Source: Shimia sediminis (lineage in GTDB: Bacteria; Pseudomonadota; Alphaproteobacteria; Rhodobacterales; Rhodobacteraceae). From it: 64,000 bases of DNA. Shown here in pieces: positions 15,007 to 22,354 of this stretch; positions within the stretch are counted from its first letter, which is position 1; each line of letters opens with the position of its first letter. The notes below the pieces were generated by a model that saw only the letters and a program-made list of their open reading frames with translations, searched no databases and was not told where the DNA came from. The position numbers and the translations under genes are program-made. The stretch lies in contig NZ_RYZK01000001.1 in the NCBI RefSeq assembly GCF_003990645.1, positions 496,001-560,000 of the forward strand, read 5' to 3'.

Positions 15007-16026
15007 TCAGTCTCCGTCCAGGGCATTGAACCCCGCCGCAACACCCAGAGCCGGGCCCAGCTCCATGGCCAGGATCTCACGGATTTCGTTGATGGCAATC
15101 TGCAGGATCTCAACCCTGAGCCGCCCCTGCACATCAGCGACACCAGCCAAGGCGGGATCGTCAAGCTCTGCAACAACCCCGAATGCCGCCGCATATAGCG
15201 CGTCCAGACGCGCCGTGATCGCCGGTGTCTCTGCCGCCAGTTCCATGGCCAAGAGCCGCGTACCCTGCAACGACATCTCGATCTGGCGCAGTGACCGCTC
15301 CGACCGATGTAATTCGGCGCGTTTTGGCCGCGGACGTTCAAATGTACCCAAGGGCCGTCCCAACCGGGTGTCCGCAGTGAACTGCAATCCAGTCAACAGC
15401 GCCTTATACAACTCCTGTGTGGCTTCCGCATCGCTGCGATAGACGCCTTGCGCCGACGGGCGGACAAGCAGGTCGCCATACTCTGCCCAATCCCGTGCAA
15501 TCCCACCCGCGTTTTGCGCCGTGTCCGTGGCAATTGCCCTGACCAGACGGCAGCGTGCGGCCTCGGTCCCCATCTGCCTCACCTGCGCATCATAGAGCAG
15601 AAACTCCAACGCATAGAGGCCGCGCGCCGCAATCGAGGCGTTCCGAAAGGCCTCAGGTTCAAACACCGCCAGATCTCCGCCCGTCAACAAGGCGCCCAGT
15701 GCCTTGTGTGTCTTGCCCCGGCCATCCGGCCAAAACGCGATGGCAAAGGCGCGGTCCTCTGCCTCGGTGGGGCCAAAGCGCAGGTGGCTCATGCGCGTCC
15801 AGGCATCAAACGTTTTGTAAAAGGCCGCGATCAGCTCGGGCGAGTCCGGCGCACAGTTGGCCGTCGCAGCCTGCTCCAGCCCCGACGCAGCACTCTCGAA
15901 TTCTTCGACCAAGGGCATCACATGGTTCGTGACCACCCTTTCGTTGAGCCTGGCAAGGGCCGGGTCGGCCCAAACCGGGACCACGGTCATCACAAAGGCA
16001 AACGCACAGGCAACAAAACGGACCAT
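15007..16026 (-). CDS. Imelysin family protein (second copy)
   Basis: This 339-residue protein has a Sec signal peptide (MVRFVACAFAFVMTVVPVWA, cut before DPAL). It belongs to the imelysin/IrpA-like peptidase-fold family, which is iron-regulated and thought to take part in periplasmic iron handling. The helix GLYALEFLLYD matches the family GxHAIEFLLWG region, but His and Gly are replaced, which may mean loss of a metal site. The ATG at 16026 shares one base with the preceding di-heme gene stop (TGATG). A GTG one codon earlier is also possible. It is probably translated together with its upstream neighbour. Confidence 0.85.
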   Translation of the reverse strand: MVRFVACAFAFVMTVVPVWADPALARLNERVVTNHVMPLVEEFESAASGLEQAATANCAPDSPELIAAFYKTFDAWTRMSHLRFGPTEAEDRAFAIAFWPDGRGKTHKALGALLTGGDLAVFEPEAFRNASIAARGLYALEFLLYDAQVRQMGTEAARCRLVRAIATDTAQNAGGIARDWAEYGDLLVRPSAQGVYRSDAEATQELYKALLTGLQFTADTRLGRPLGTFERPRPKRAELHRSERSLRQIEMSLQGTRLLAMELAAETPAITARLDALYAAAFGVVAELDDPALAGVADVQGRLRVEILQIAINEIREILAMELGPALGVAAGFNALDGD

Positions 16027-17558
16027 CACAGGCTCTCCAGAAAGGCAATCAGGGCTGCACGGTCAACCGCCGACATTTCAACAACAGCGTCGCGCTGCGC
16101 CTCGGCCTCGCCACCATGCCACAGGATGGCTTCCAGCAGGTTGCGCGCCCGGCCATCGTGCAGGAAATACGTGTGGCCGCTGACCTGTTGCGTCAGCCCA
16201 ATCCCCCACAGTGGCGGCGTGCGCCATTCCCGACCGGCGGCCACGGCTTCGGGGCGGTTGTCAGCCAGCCCCTCGCCCATGTCGTGCAGCAACAGATCGG
16301 TATAGGGCCAGATCAACTGAAAGCTTTGCTCGGGCTGCGAGGTCAGACGATGGGTCACATATTTCGGCCTGTGGCACGCGATACAGCCGGTGTCGTAAAA
16401 CACCTGCTTACCCTTTAGAACCGTGGGATCATCCACATCCCGACGCGCTGGCACCCCGAGGTTGCGGCTGTAAAACGTGACCAGATCCATACCGCCCTGA
16501 TCAACCTCGAAACCCCGCGCGTCGCCATCCCCGTGCACCGCACCCCGGCACTGGTTCTGGTCCGGGCTGCAATCCCCCCACGGATCCGGGAACAAAGGCG
16601 TCGAAATGCCAATGTCGCCTGAAAAGGCCGCGGCGGATTGCTCGTGAACCGTCGCGATGCCCGCCTTAAGGCCAAATCGACCCAGCATCGCTTGCCCAAA
16701 CTCCGTGGACCAAACGATATTCGGACGCCCCGATATGCCATCACCGTTCTCATCCTCGGGGTCTGCGGCGGCCAGAATGTCCTGAGCCGGGATAGCCTCA
16801 AGCAGCCCCAGACCAATCATCTGCGGGGCCACGCGGGGGCTCAGCATGGCATCCTCTCCCAAGGGGCCATACCCCGGTTGCGCGACCTGATAGGTTGGCG
16901 CGCGCAAAGTGGCGGTTTCCCCGTCGGACAGGGCCACCTCCATCTCTTCATAAGCAATGCTCAGCCGGTACTCAGTTGCCATGCCCGCCAGGGCAAAATC
17001 CTGCATCTGGCTGCCATAGACCGGATGCGCCTGCGTCGCGTGATAGCCCGGAATGCCATGGGTCTCGCCCCCCGGAACCGAAATCCGCAGAAACATCGAA
17101 ACCGCATTTTCGTCATTGGTTTCCGGCGGGTGGCCGCGCCCATCCTTGATATGGCAGCGCTGACACGACCGCGCGTTGTAAAGAGGCCCCAGCCCGTCCG
17201 AGGCCTTGGTCGAGGCCGGAGATGAGACCCAGATCTTTTTGAACAGACCATTGCCGACCTTGAATTCCAGCTCTTTCTCAAACGCCATATTGGCCGAGGG
17301 CTGCGAAAATGCATCGCGGTCATTGCGTGCCCGCACCGTGCCAGCGCCCGCGCTCTTTTCCTCAAAAGGCTCTGGTGCTCCGAACATCTCTGCCGGGGCC
17401 GTGACCGTTTCGATCCGAGCCACTTCCGCATCGGTTCTGGGGATCACATCCAGATGGATGTCTGCCAAAGTTTGCGCACCGGTCACATTGGCGGCCGCTA
17501 TGATCGCCAAGACCAGACCGGATGCACCCACCATTCTTTGCAGCGTTAAACTGAACAT
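16026..17558 (-). CDS. Di-heme c-type peroxidase/oxidoreductase (DUF1111, MauG-like)
   Basis: This 510-residue periplasmic protein has a signal-like N-terminus and two heme c attachment motifs, CQRCH at residues 132-136 and CIACH at 392-396. A calcium-loop-like segment DENGDGISGR lies near 269-278. It matches the di-heme oxidoreductase (DHOR, 'thiol oxidoreductase') family that accompanies imelysins. It may oxidise Fe(II) or reduce peroxide during iron uptake; the substrate is not known. The ATG at 17558 is chosen because the hydrophobic export signal starts there; a longer frame to 17765 has no plausible signal. The ribosome site is weak. Confidence 0.85.
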   Translation of the reverse strand: MFSLTLQRMVGASGLVLAIIAAANVTGAQTLADIHLDVIPRTDAEVARIETVTAPAEMFGAPEPFEEKSAGAGTVRARNDRDAFSQPSANMAFEKELEFKVGNGLFKKIWVSSPASTKASDGLGPLYNARSCQRCHIKDGRGHPPETNDENAVSMFLRISVPGGETHGIPGYHATQAHPVYGSQMQDFALAGMATEYRLSIAYEEMEVALSDGETATLRAPTYQVAQPGYGPLGEDAMLSPRVAPQMIGLGLLEAIPAQDILAAADPEDENGDGISGRPNIVWSTEFGQAMLGRFGLKAGIATVHEQSAAAFSGDIGISTPLFPDPWGDCSPDQNQCRGAVHGDGDARGFEVDQGGMDLVTFYSRNLGVPARRDVDDPTVLKGKQVFYDTGCIACHRPKYVTHRLTSQPEQSFQLIWPYTDLLLHDMGEGLADNRPEAVAAGREWRTPPLWGIGLTQQVSGHTYFLHDGRARNLLEAILWHGGEAEAQRDAVVEMSAVDRAALIAFLESL

Positions 17559-17758
17559 TGTTTTGCGTACCAAGCCTGTCTGGCAATTCCAATTGACCGC
17601 CGCGCGCCTCTCGGGCTGCGAGGGTGCGTTACAAAAGAATACCCCGGTTTCCTGCGGCACATGAGACTTTGGTTCTCTCTTTTTCGGGACATCCGTGAGT
17701 ATCCTTTTTCTCTGGAACGCCAATTCAAAGTGTCCAAGCTCATCAGACCAGACAACCA

Positions 17759-17780
17759 GCCGCACGACAATGCGTGCGGC
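17759..17780 (-). terminator. GC-rich hairpin after the porin gene
   Basis: GCCGCACG pairs with CGTGCGGC around a 6-nt loop, 28 nt past the porin stop (reading on the minus strand). No real T-run follows, so it is at best a weak or processing hairpin. It may separate the porin transcript from the di-heme peroxidase gene 200 nt further on. Confidence 0.4.
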
Positions 17781-17807
17781 CAGGCATGAATTGAAAGTCG
17801 GGCGTGG

Positions 17808-18821
17808 TTAACCACCAACCGGAATCACCATGTTCAACCCAATCAGGTTATCGCGCACCCCGGCTTCTTTGGTGGTGCCAAGCGCGCCCCCAAGGGTGAT
17901 GCCATTGTCCAGTTCATACTCCAGTCCTACGGTAAAGCCATCCAAGGTGCCGGTGCTGTCGATGTCCCGGCGCACATAGGTGCCCGACAGCGTGGTGGCA
18001 TCCCCGATGGTATAGGCGAGGTTCAGCGTGGTGTAATTGGCGTCATCCGCTGTACCACCAAAGCCGTCGAACACCGCCACTTCGCCCCAGAAATCCAGCC
18101 CGTTGTCAAACGAATGGCCCACGCCGAACACCAGACCGGTTTCGTCTTTGACGTCCCCGGTTCCAGCGCTCAGATAGCGGGCCCCTGCCAGAATCCGGGT
18201 CCTGCCAAACTCCTGCGTCCACTGGATCGAGGCGTTGTTCAGCTTGCCCGTGTTGCCCGCCCCGCCTGCCGACGTGCTGTTGCGACCGCGGTTATAGAAT
18301 ACGGAGTCACTCAGGAAAGAGTCGTCGGCATAGAACAGAGCAAACGAAATCACACCGCCACTGCTCAGCTCATAATCAACTGCCCCACCCAGCATTTCGG
18401 TCAGCTCATAGTCTTCGGCAATAATCCCGCCAAAGAACCCGGCGGCTTCATCCCAGGTCGCGCCAAAGGCCGGACCGAATTTACCGACAAGGTAGGTCGC
18501 CGGACCAGCGTTGAACCGCACGCCCAGCTCGTGAACGTACAAACCAAGGTCCTCAATGCCGGAATCGGGGCTGTTTTGTTCTTCCAGGGTCAGACCACCG
18601 AACAGGGTCATCCTATCTGTCAGCGCATACTCAGCGGCAAATTCACCAAAGAGATAGGGATCATCCACCTCATTGGCCGTGACATCCGAGTCATAGATGC
18701 TTTGATATCCAATTTCGATCTCCCCTTCCCAGGTGAACCGCGGGGCCTCTTGTGCCAACGCGCTTTGGGCACAGCCCAACAGGGCGCCTGAAACCAGCGC
18801 CGTCGTCAATTTCATCTTCAT
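17808..18821 (-). CDS. Outer-membrane porin-like beta-barrel
   Basis: This 337-residue protein starts MKMKLTTALVSGALLG with a signal peptide cut after ALAQ. The mature part is made of alternating amphipathic strands rich in Gly, Tyr and Asp, ending in LIGLNMVIPVGG. Weak repetition of strands such as FWGEVAVFDGFGG suggests a 12-16 strand barrel. The solute is unknown. It sits inside the iron cluster between the two imelysin-containing units, so an outer-membrane path for an iron species is possible but unproven. A terminator-like hairpin lies just upstream (18891-18922), so it may have its own promoter or be transcribed by read-through. Confidence 0.7.
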   Translation of the reverse strand: MKMKLTTALVSGALLGCAQSALAQEAPRFTWEGEIEIGYQSIYDSDVTANEVDDPYLFGEFAAEYALTDRMTLFGGLTLEEQNSPDSGIEDLGLYVHELGVRFNAGPATYLVGKFGPAFGATWDEAAGFFGGIIAEDYELTEMLGGAVDYELSSGGVISFALFYADDSFLSDSVFYNRGRNSTSAGGAGNTGKLNNASIQWTQEFGRTRILAGARYLSAGTGDVKDETGLVFGVGHSFDNGLDFWGEVAVFDGFGGTADDANYTTLNLAYTIGDATTLSGTYVRRDIDSTGTLDGFTVGLEYELDNGITLGGALGTTKEAGVRDNLIGLNMVIPVGG

Positions 18822-18890
18822 TGTCCAACTTCTCATTAAGTTTGATGAGCAAGCTGGCAATGACGCTGGCTGGCGGTTTTAAGAGCAAAA

Positions 18891-18922
18891 GCCACCCCAA
18901 CCCACTGGTTCAGGAGGGTGGC
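18891..18922 (-). terminator. Terminator after the first imelysin gene
   Basis: On the minus strand GCCACCC and GGGTGGC form a stem closing an 18-nt loop, followed by TTTTGCTCTT. It lies 21 nt after the imelysin stop and about 70 nt before the porin start. It probably attenuates or ends the hemP-imelysin transcript. Confidence 0.6.
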
Positions 18923-18942
18923 AGCTTGTTTGTTTTTAGGGG

Positions 18943-20205
18943 TTACTCGAACACGGCGCCGGGATTATCCAGGCTGTCCGAGCCTGCGACCGACACACCG
19001 TCCAGACCCAGCAGGGTGACAACACGTTCAATCGACTTGGTCTGGTCAACCAGCCCGTTGACGCCCCCCATGATCAACGCTTCGCCACCGGCATTTCCGG
19101 CTTCCAGCATCGAGTCATAGGCAAAACCGGCCTCTGCCGCGGTCTTGAGTGCGCCAAGCGCATCCATGGTTGCGGTCAGCTTCAGGCGCATTTCCGTATC
19201 AAGATCCGGGTCCGCCGCGGCCACCAGCTCCGACAGCGATGCCCCCGACACAACCGTGCCGTCAATGCGGGTATAGCGGCCCAGATACACGTTCTGGATG
19301 CCTTTACCGTCATAAAAATGGCTGTTGTGGGTGTTGTCCGAAAAACAGTCATGTTCTTCCTCGGGGTCGTTCAGCATCAGGCCAAGACGCATGCGCTCGC
19401 CTGCCTGTTCACCGTAAGACAGCGAGCCCATGCCAGTCAGAATGCTCACAAGACCCGCATCCTCGTTGGCGGTGACCGTGGCACGCCCTGCCCCGTCCGC
19501 GGCCCACTGAGCGGCCATGAACTCAAGGTCCGAGATCAACAGATCGGTCGCGGCAGCCAGATACTGCCCACGGCGATCACAATTGCCACCCGTACAGGCG
19601 TCGCCTTTGGCGTAATCCGACGCCGGGCGCATGCCCGCGCCGGTGCCGTGGCCGTTCAGGTCCTGCCCCCAGAGCAGAAACTCGATGGCGTGATAGCCTG
19701 TGGCCACATTTGCCTCGACACCATCCGCCTCGTGCAGGGTGTCCTCCAGCAGCTGTGGTGTGATCTCGCGGGCATCAATCTCAGCGCCTGCCAGCGCAAA
19801 ACTCGGGTTGGCGATCACGTTCAGGATGGCATATTCGTTTTCATCCGACGGCCCGCCATAGGCGTCACTCACGTAGTCGATCAGCCCTTCGTCCAAGGGC
19901 CATGCATTCACCTTGCCCTCCCAGTCATCGACGATGGCATTGCCAAAGCGGTAGACTTCGGTCTGTTGGTACGGCACACGCGCCGCCAGCCAGGCCGTCT
20001 TGGCGGCTTGCAGATTGGCTTCGGTGGGCTCGGCCACCAGCCTGTCCACCGCGACCCGGAGCGCCTTGGCCGTGGTCAGGCTGTCGGCATATTTTGCCTC
20101 GGCGATATCCGCATAGGTGGTCAGGACCTCTGCCTTGGTGCCTGCCATGGCTGCCGCGCCCATCGTCAGACCGACGACAGTGGTCGCGAGAAGTACTCGT
20201 TTCAT
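18943..20205 (-). CDS. Imelysin family protein, IrpA-like
   Basis: This 420-residue secreted protein has a Sec signal peptide ending AAMAG. It carries the full imelysin signature GYHAIEFLLWGQDLNG near residue 170 (GxHxxE), unlike the second copy in this cluster. Cys pairs occur in ACTGGNCDRR. IrpA-type imelysins are iron-deficiency-induced proteins of the periplasm or envelope. AAAGGGA is 8-9 nt upstream of the ATG at 20205. It follows hemP and a 36-codon ORF on the same strand, which supports iron/heme regulation. Confidence 0.9.
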   Translation of the reverse strand: MKRVLLATTVVGLTMGAAAMAGTKAEVLTTYADIAEAKYADSLTTAKALRVAVDRLVAEPTEANLQAAKTAWLAARVPYQQTEVYRFGNAIVDDWEGKVNAWPLDEGLIDYVSDAYGGPSDENEYAILNVIANPSFALAGAEIDAREITPQLLEDTLHEADGVEANVATGYHAIEFLLWGQDLNGHGTGAGMRPASDYAKGDACTGGNCDRRGQYLAAATDLLISDLEFMAAQWAADGAGRATVTANEDAGLVSILTGMGSLSYGEQAGERMRLGLMLNDPEEEHDCFSDNTHNSHFYDGKGIQNVYLGRYTRIDGTVVSGASLSELVAAADPDLDTEMRLKLTATMDALGALKTAAEAGFAYDSMLEAGNAGGEALIMGGVNGLVDQTKSIERVVTLLGLDGVSVAGSDSLDNPGAVFE

Positions 20206-20256
20206 TTTTGTTGTCCCTTTAGTGGAGTTTGATTTTTTTGACGTGCCAGTCACCGC

Positions 20257-20367
20257 TCAACGCGCGTCACCAAGCACGCAATCCGCCTGGGGTCCCGGCT
20301 TTGATCGGCGCGCGATCAGAACCTTGGCCCACCGGAACCGTCCCGTGCCCGCAAGTGTCTCATTCAT
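20257..20367 (-). CDS. Possible 36-residue ORF between hemP and imelysin
   Basis: A short open frame begins with an ATG that overlaps the hemP stop in an ATGA and encodes a basic 36-residue peptide starting MNETLAGTGRFRWAKV. It has no recognised family or membrane segment. The only support is the overlap geometry, repeated at the upstream hemP junction. It may be a translated spacer or a chance frame. Confidence 0.3.
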   Translation of the reverse strand: MNETLAGTGRFRWAKVLIARRSKPGPQADCVLGDAR

Positions 20368-20522
20368 TTGGTCAGGATCAGTTTCCCCGCTCGGGTGATG
20401 CGCAGGAAATAGTCCTGATCGCCCAGCCGGATTTGCGCAAGGCTTCCCCCTTGGGTCAAATCTTCAGCCACCCAGGCCGGTACTCTGCTTGTGGTTTGGG
20501 CTTGTGCAATTGTCGCGCTCAT
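20364..20522 (-). CDS. hemP: Hemin uptake protein HemP
   Basis: This is a 52-residue protein with the HemP family C-terminus, YFLRITRAGKLILTK. HemP proteins are small conserved factors co-regulated with heme uptake; in some bacteria they activate heme-transport gene expression. Its ATG overlaps the stop of an upstream 50-codon ORF (ATGA), with AAGAGGA about 8 nt before the start. No hmuRSTUV genes are in the window; here it heads the imelysin cluster instead. Low-iron induction through the nearby Fur-like palindrome is inferred. Confidence 0.85.
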   Translation of the reverse strand: MSATIAQAQTTSRVPAWVAEDLTQGGSLAQIRLGDQDYFLRITRAGKLILTK

Positions 20523-20671
20523 TGCCACTTGTCCTCTTGCCGTTTTTCAATCCTGTCGAGCAACGCCTCAAAACACCAATCGGTCGGCCAGGGAATTTCG
20601 ACCAACACCTCCGACAGGCTCATGGCGCCTGGGGCGGATGTGTTCGTCTGATTTTGAGTTCTTTGGGTCAT
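20519..20671 (-). CDS. Small ORF (50 aa) translationally coupled to hemP
   Basis: The frame starts MTQRTQNQTNTSAPGAMSLS and ends RIEKRQEDKWQ, with its stop overlapping the hemP start (ATGA). The N-terminal third is polar and low-complexity. The rest forms a plausible helix containing a Trp-Pro-Thr-Asp-Trp segment. I recognise no family. It is the first frame after the putative iron-regulated promoter, so it is either a real small protein or a leader peptide controlling hemP translation. An internal Met at residue 17 is an alternative start. Confidence 0.5.
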   Translation of the reverse strand: MTQRTQNQTNTSAPGAMSLSEVLVEIPWPTDWCFEALLDRIEKRQEDKWQ

Positions 20672-20695
20672 GCTGACCAACCTCAGTGCAATCGC

Positions 20696-20718
20696 AAATG
20701 CGAGTCGTTCTCGATATT
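20696..20718 (-). promoter_or_regulatory. Fur-like palindrome upstream of the hemP unit
   Basis: The centre CGAG-TCGTT-CTCG is a perfect inverted repeat inside AAATGCGAGTCGTTCTCG, which resembles the classical Fur box AATGAGAATCATTCTC with several mismatches. It lies 25-47 nt upstream of the first ATG of the hemP unit. In Rhodobacterales, iron control is often by Irr, RirA/IscR-type or Fur/Mur proteins, so the cognate regulator is uncertain. Confidence 0.5.
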
Positions 20719-20870
20719 CATAACCTGACTATTTTAGTATGTTAAGTCAATCCGATAATTTTACTCAACTATTCAAACGTGCCCCTTTTGACTCCCGGAG
20801 ACCTGCCCTTCAGGACACTTGCGCCCCGCCTCCAACAAAGAATCCCCCTGAACCCATTGCTTTCGGAATT

Positions 20871-21078
20871 GACAGGTCGCATCACGTCAGGCACTCCGGT
20901 CCCAGATGGTTCCCGATGGTTCGCCCAAAGGAAAAAAGGGAATACGGTGCGGTTGCCACATGGCGCCAATTCCGTGACTGCCCCCGCAACTGTAAGCGGT
21001 AAGCAAAGCCAAAGATCCACTGGCCCGAAGGGCCGGGAAGGATGGCCAAGCTGTGACCCGCGAGTCAGGAGACCTGCC
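20871..21078 (+). promoter_or_regulatory. Cobalamin riboswitch
   Basis: The RNA has the features of the adenosylcobalamin/B12 aptamer: P1 formed by CAGGTC (20873-20878) with GACCTG (21071-21076), a GGTGC element near 20946, the conserved CCGCAACTGTAAGCGG core at about 20984-20999, the CCACTGGC box near 21017, and the final GAGTCAGGAGACCTGCC. It precedes a B12 uptake operon, which fits. Its expression platform is described as a separate entry. Confidence 0.93.
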
Positions 21079-21133
21079 ATCAAATGTTTTACCAACCCGG
21101 GGCGGGGCGTCCTGGAAGGAGGCTTTGATGGCA
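21075..21133 (+). promoter_or_regulatory. Riboswitch expression platform pairing with a start codon
   Basis: TGCCATCAAA (21075-21084) is a perfect 10-nt complement of TTTGATGGCA (21124-21133). The left arm overlaps the 3' strand of riboswitch helix P1. The right arm contains the ATG (21128-21130) and spacer of the following 28-codon ORF. Helix P1 and this hairpin would compete for two bases, giving a simple translational switch. Confidence 0.6.
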
Positions 21134-21214
21134 CGGACAACGCGCCCTTACATGACCGATACCTTCCGCCTGCCCTCCGGGACACGCGGAGCGGAAGATG
21201 ACCGGAACAGCTGA
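21128..21214 (+). CDS. 28-residue ORF directly controlled by the B12 riboswitch
   Basis: This frame has the best ribosome site of the operon (AAGGAGG, 5 nt before the ATG) and starts MARTTRPYMTDTFRLPSG. It overlaps the DUF1636 start by 17 nt in another frame. Because the riboswitch hairpin covers its start codon, it is likely the first translated cistron and may couple translation into DUF1636. The peptide is hydrophilic and I do not recognise it. Confidence 0.5.
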   Translation: MARTTRPYMTDTFRLPSGTRGAEDDRNS

Positions 21215-21554
21215 TCATTTCATCTTGATCTGTGCCACCTGCAAGGGATCGCAGCCCGTCGCCGCATTTCGCGAGGCATTTGAGGGCCGGCTGCCTCAGG
21301 GGTATGCCATCCGCACGGTTGACTGCATGGCAGGGTGCGACACCCCCAGGGCGGTTGGGTTTCAGGCCGTGAACAAGGCCCAGTATCTCTTTGGCGGCAT
21401 TGAAACCAAAGCCGAGATCACGGCACTTGCCGCCTTCGCGCAGCAGTATCATCACAGCCCGGACGGATGGACCAAGGCAACCGAGCGGCCCCAGCCCCTC
21501 TTGACCAAAACCCTCTCACGTATGCCGTGCATCGCCTCCGGGGACCGGCCATGA
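21198..21554 (+). CDS. DUF1636 metal/Fe-S binding-type protein
   Basis: This 118-residue protein has four cysteines in a thioredoxin-like ferredoxin spacing: Cys12 and Cys15 (CATC), Cys43 and Cys47 (CMAGC). DUF1636 proteins often neighbour cobalamin genes, but their function is not established. The start lies inside the end of the 28-codon ORF, and its stop overlaps the ATPase start (ATGA), so the whole B12 operon is tightly coupled. A role in cobalt or corrinoid handling is inferred from context. Confidence 0.8.
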   Translation: MTGTADHFILICATCKGSQPVAAFREAFEGRLPQGYAIRTVDCMAGCDTPRAVGFQAVNKAQYLFGGIETKAEITALAAFAQQYHHSPDGWTKATERPQPLLTKTLSRMPCIASGDRP

Positions 21555-22336
21555 CCGACACGCCGTTTCTCAGCGTCAGAGACCTTGCGTATTTTGCCCC
21601 CAACGGCGAAGCGCTCTTGCAGGATGTGTCATTTGACCTCAGCGAAGGCGCCATTCTTGCCATTGCCGGTCCGAATGGCGCGGGCAAGACAACGCTGCTG
21701 AACCTGCTTTGCGGGGCGGAACCCCTGGCGCTGGGCGACATCTGGATCAAGGGCAAGACCCTGCGCACCCTCTCGGCCAGGGACCGCGCCCGCATGATCG
21801 CCGTCGTCAGCCAGCAAGAGTTGCCGGATGGTCGGCTGTCGCTCCGGGACTATGTCGCACTCGGCCAGATCCCGGTCCGTGCGGACCGTTCGCCCGAGGC
21901 CCACGCCGCGGATCTCGACCGCATTCTGACCCTGACACGCCTCGACGCACTGGCAGACAAGCGTATTGGCCAGCTCTCGGGCGGCGAACGCCAGCGCGCC
22001 CATATCGCGCGGGCCCTGGCACAGAACCCGACCCTGTTGTTTCTCGATGAGCCGACCAACCATCTGGACCCCGACGCCAAGGGGCGGATGCTGTCGCTGG
22101 TCGCAGATCTCGGCATCACCGTGGTCATGATCGTGCACGACCTGGTGATGATCCCCGCCTTTGCCACCCATGTCGCCCTGATGCACACCACGCGCCTGAC
22201 CGGATTTGGCCCGGTGGACGCGGTGCTCACCCCCGACCACGTGCGCGCAACCTTTGGCGTCGATTACCTGCGCTTTCAGCATCAGGGCCGCATGATCCCG
22301 GCCCTCGACATCCGACGCACACCCGTTTCAACCTAA
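21551..22336 (+). CDS. ABC transporter ATPase, BtuD-like
   Basis: This 261-residue ATPase belongs to the FecE/BtuD group, which energises uptake of iron complexes or vitamin B12. The Walker A GPNGAGKTT is near residue 35, the signature LSGGERQR near 137, and Walker B LLFLDEPTNHLD follows. The riboswitch upstream points to B12 as the substrate. Gene order is DUF1636, ATPase, binding protein, permease. The ATG at 21551 is chosen because it overlaps the preceding stop and starts directly before the ATPase fold. Confidence 0.88.
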   Translation: MTDTPFLSVRDLAYFAPNGEALLQDVSFDLSEGAILAIAGPNGAGKTTLLNLLCGAEPLALGDIWIKGKTLRTLSARDRARMIAVVSQQELPDGRLSLRDYVALGQIPVRADRSPEAHAADLDRILTLTRLDALADKRIGQLSGGERQRAHIARALAQNPTLLFLDEPTNHLDPDAKGRMLSLVADLGITVVMIVHDLVMIPAFATHVALMHTTRLTGFGPVDAVLTPDHVRATFGVDYLRFQHQGRMIPALDIRRTPVST

Positions 22337-22354
22337 TCTCAGGAGCATCCCCCC

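Noticed and set aside
17801-17812. Palindrome GTGGTTAACCAC at the porin stop
   Set aside because: It overlaps the coding end of the porin gene and is a common short palindrome; no second copy or regulator site supports it.
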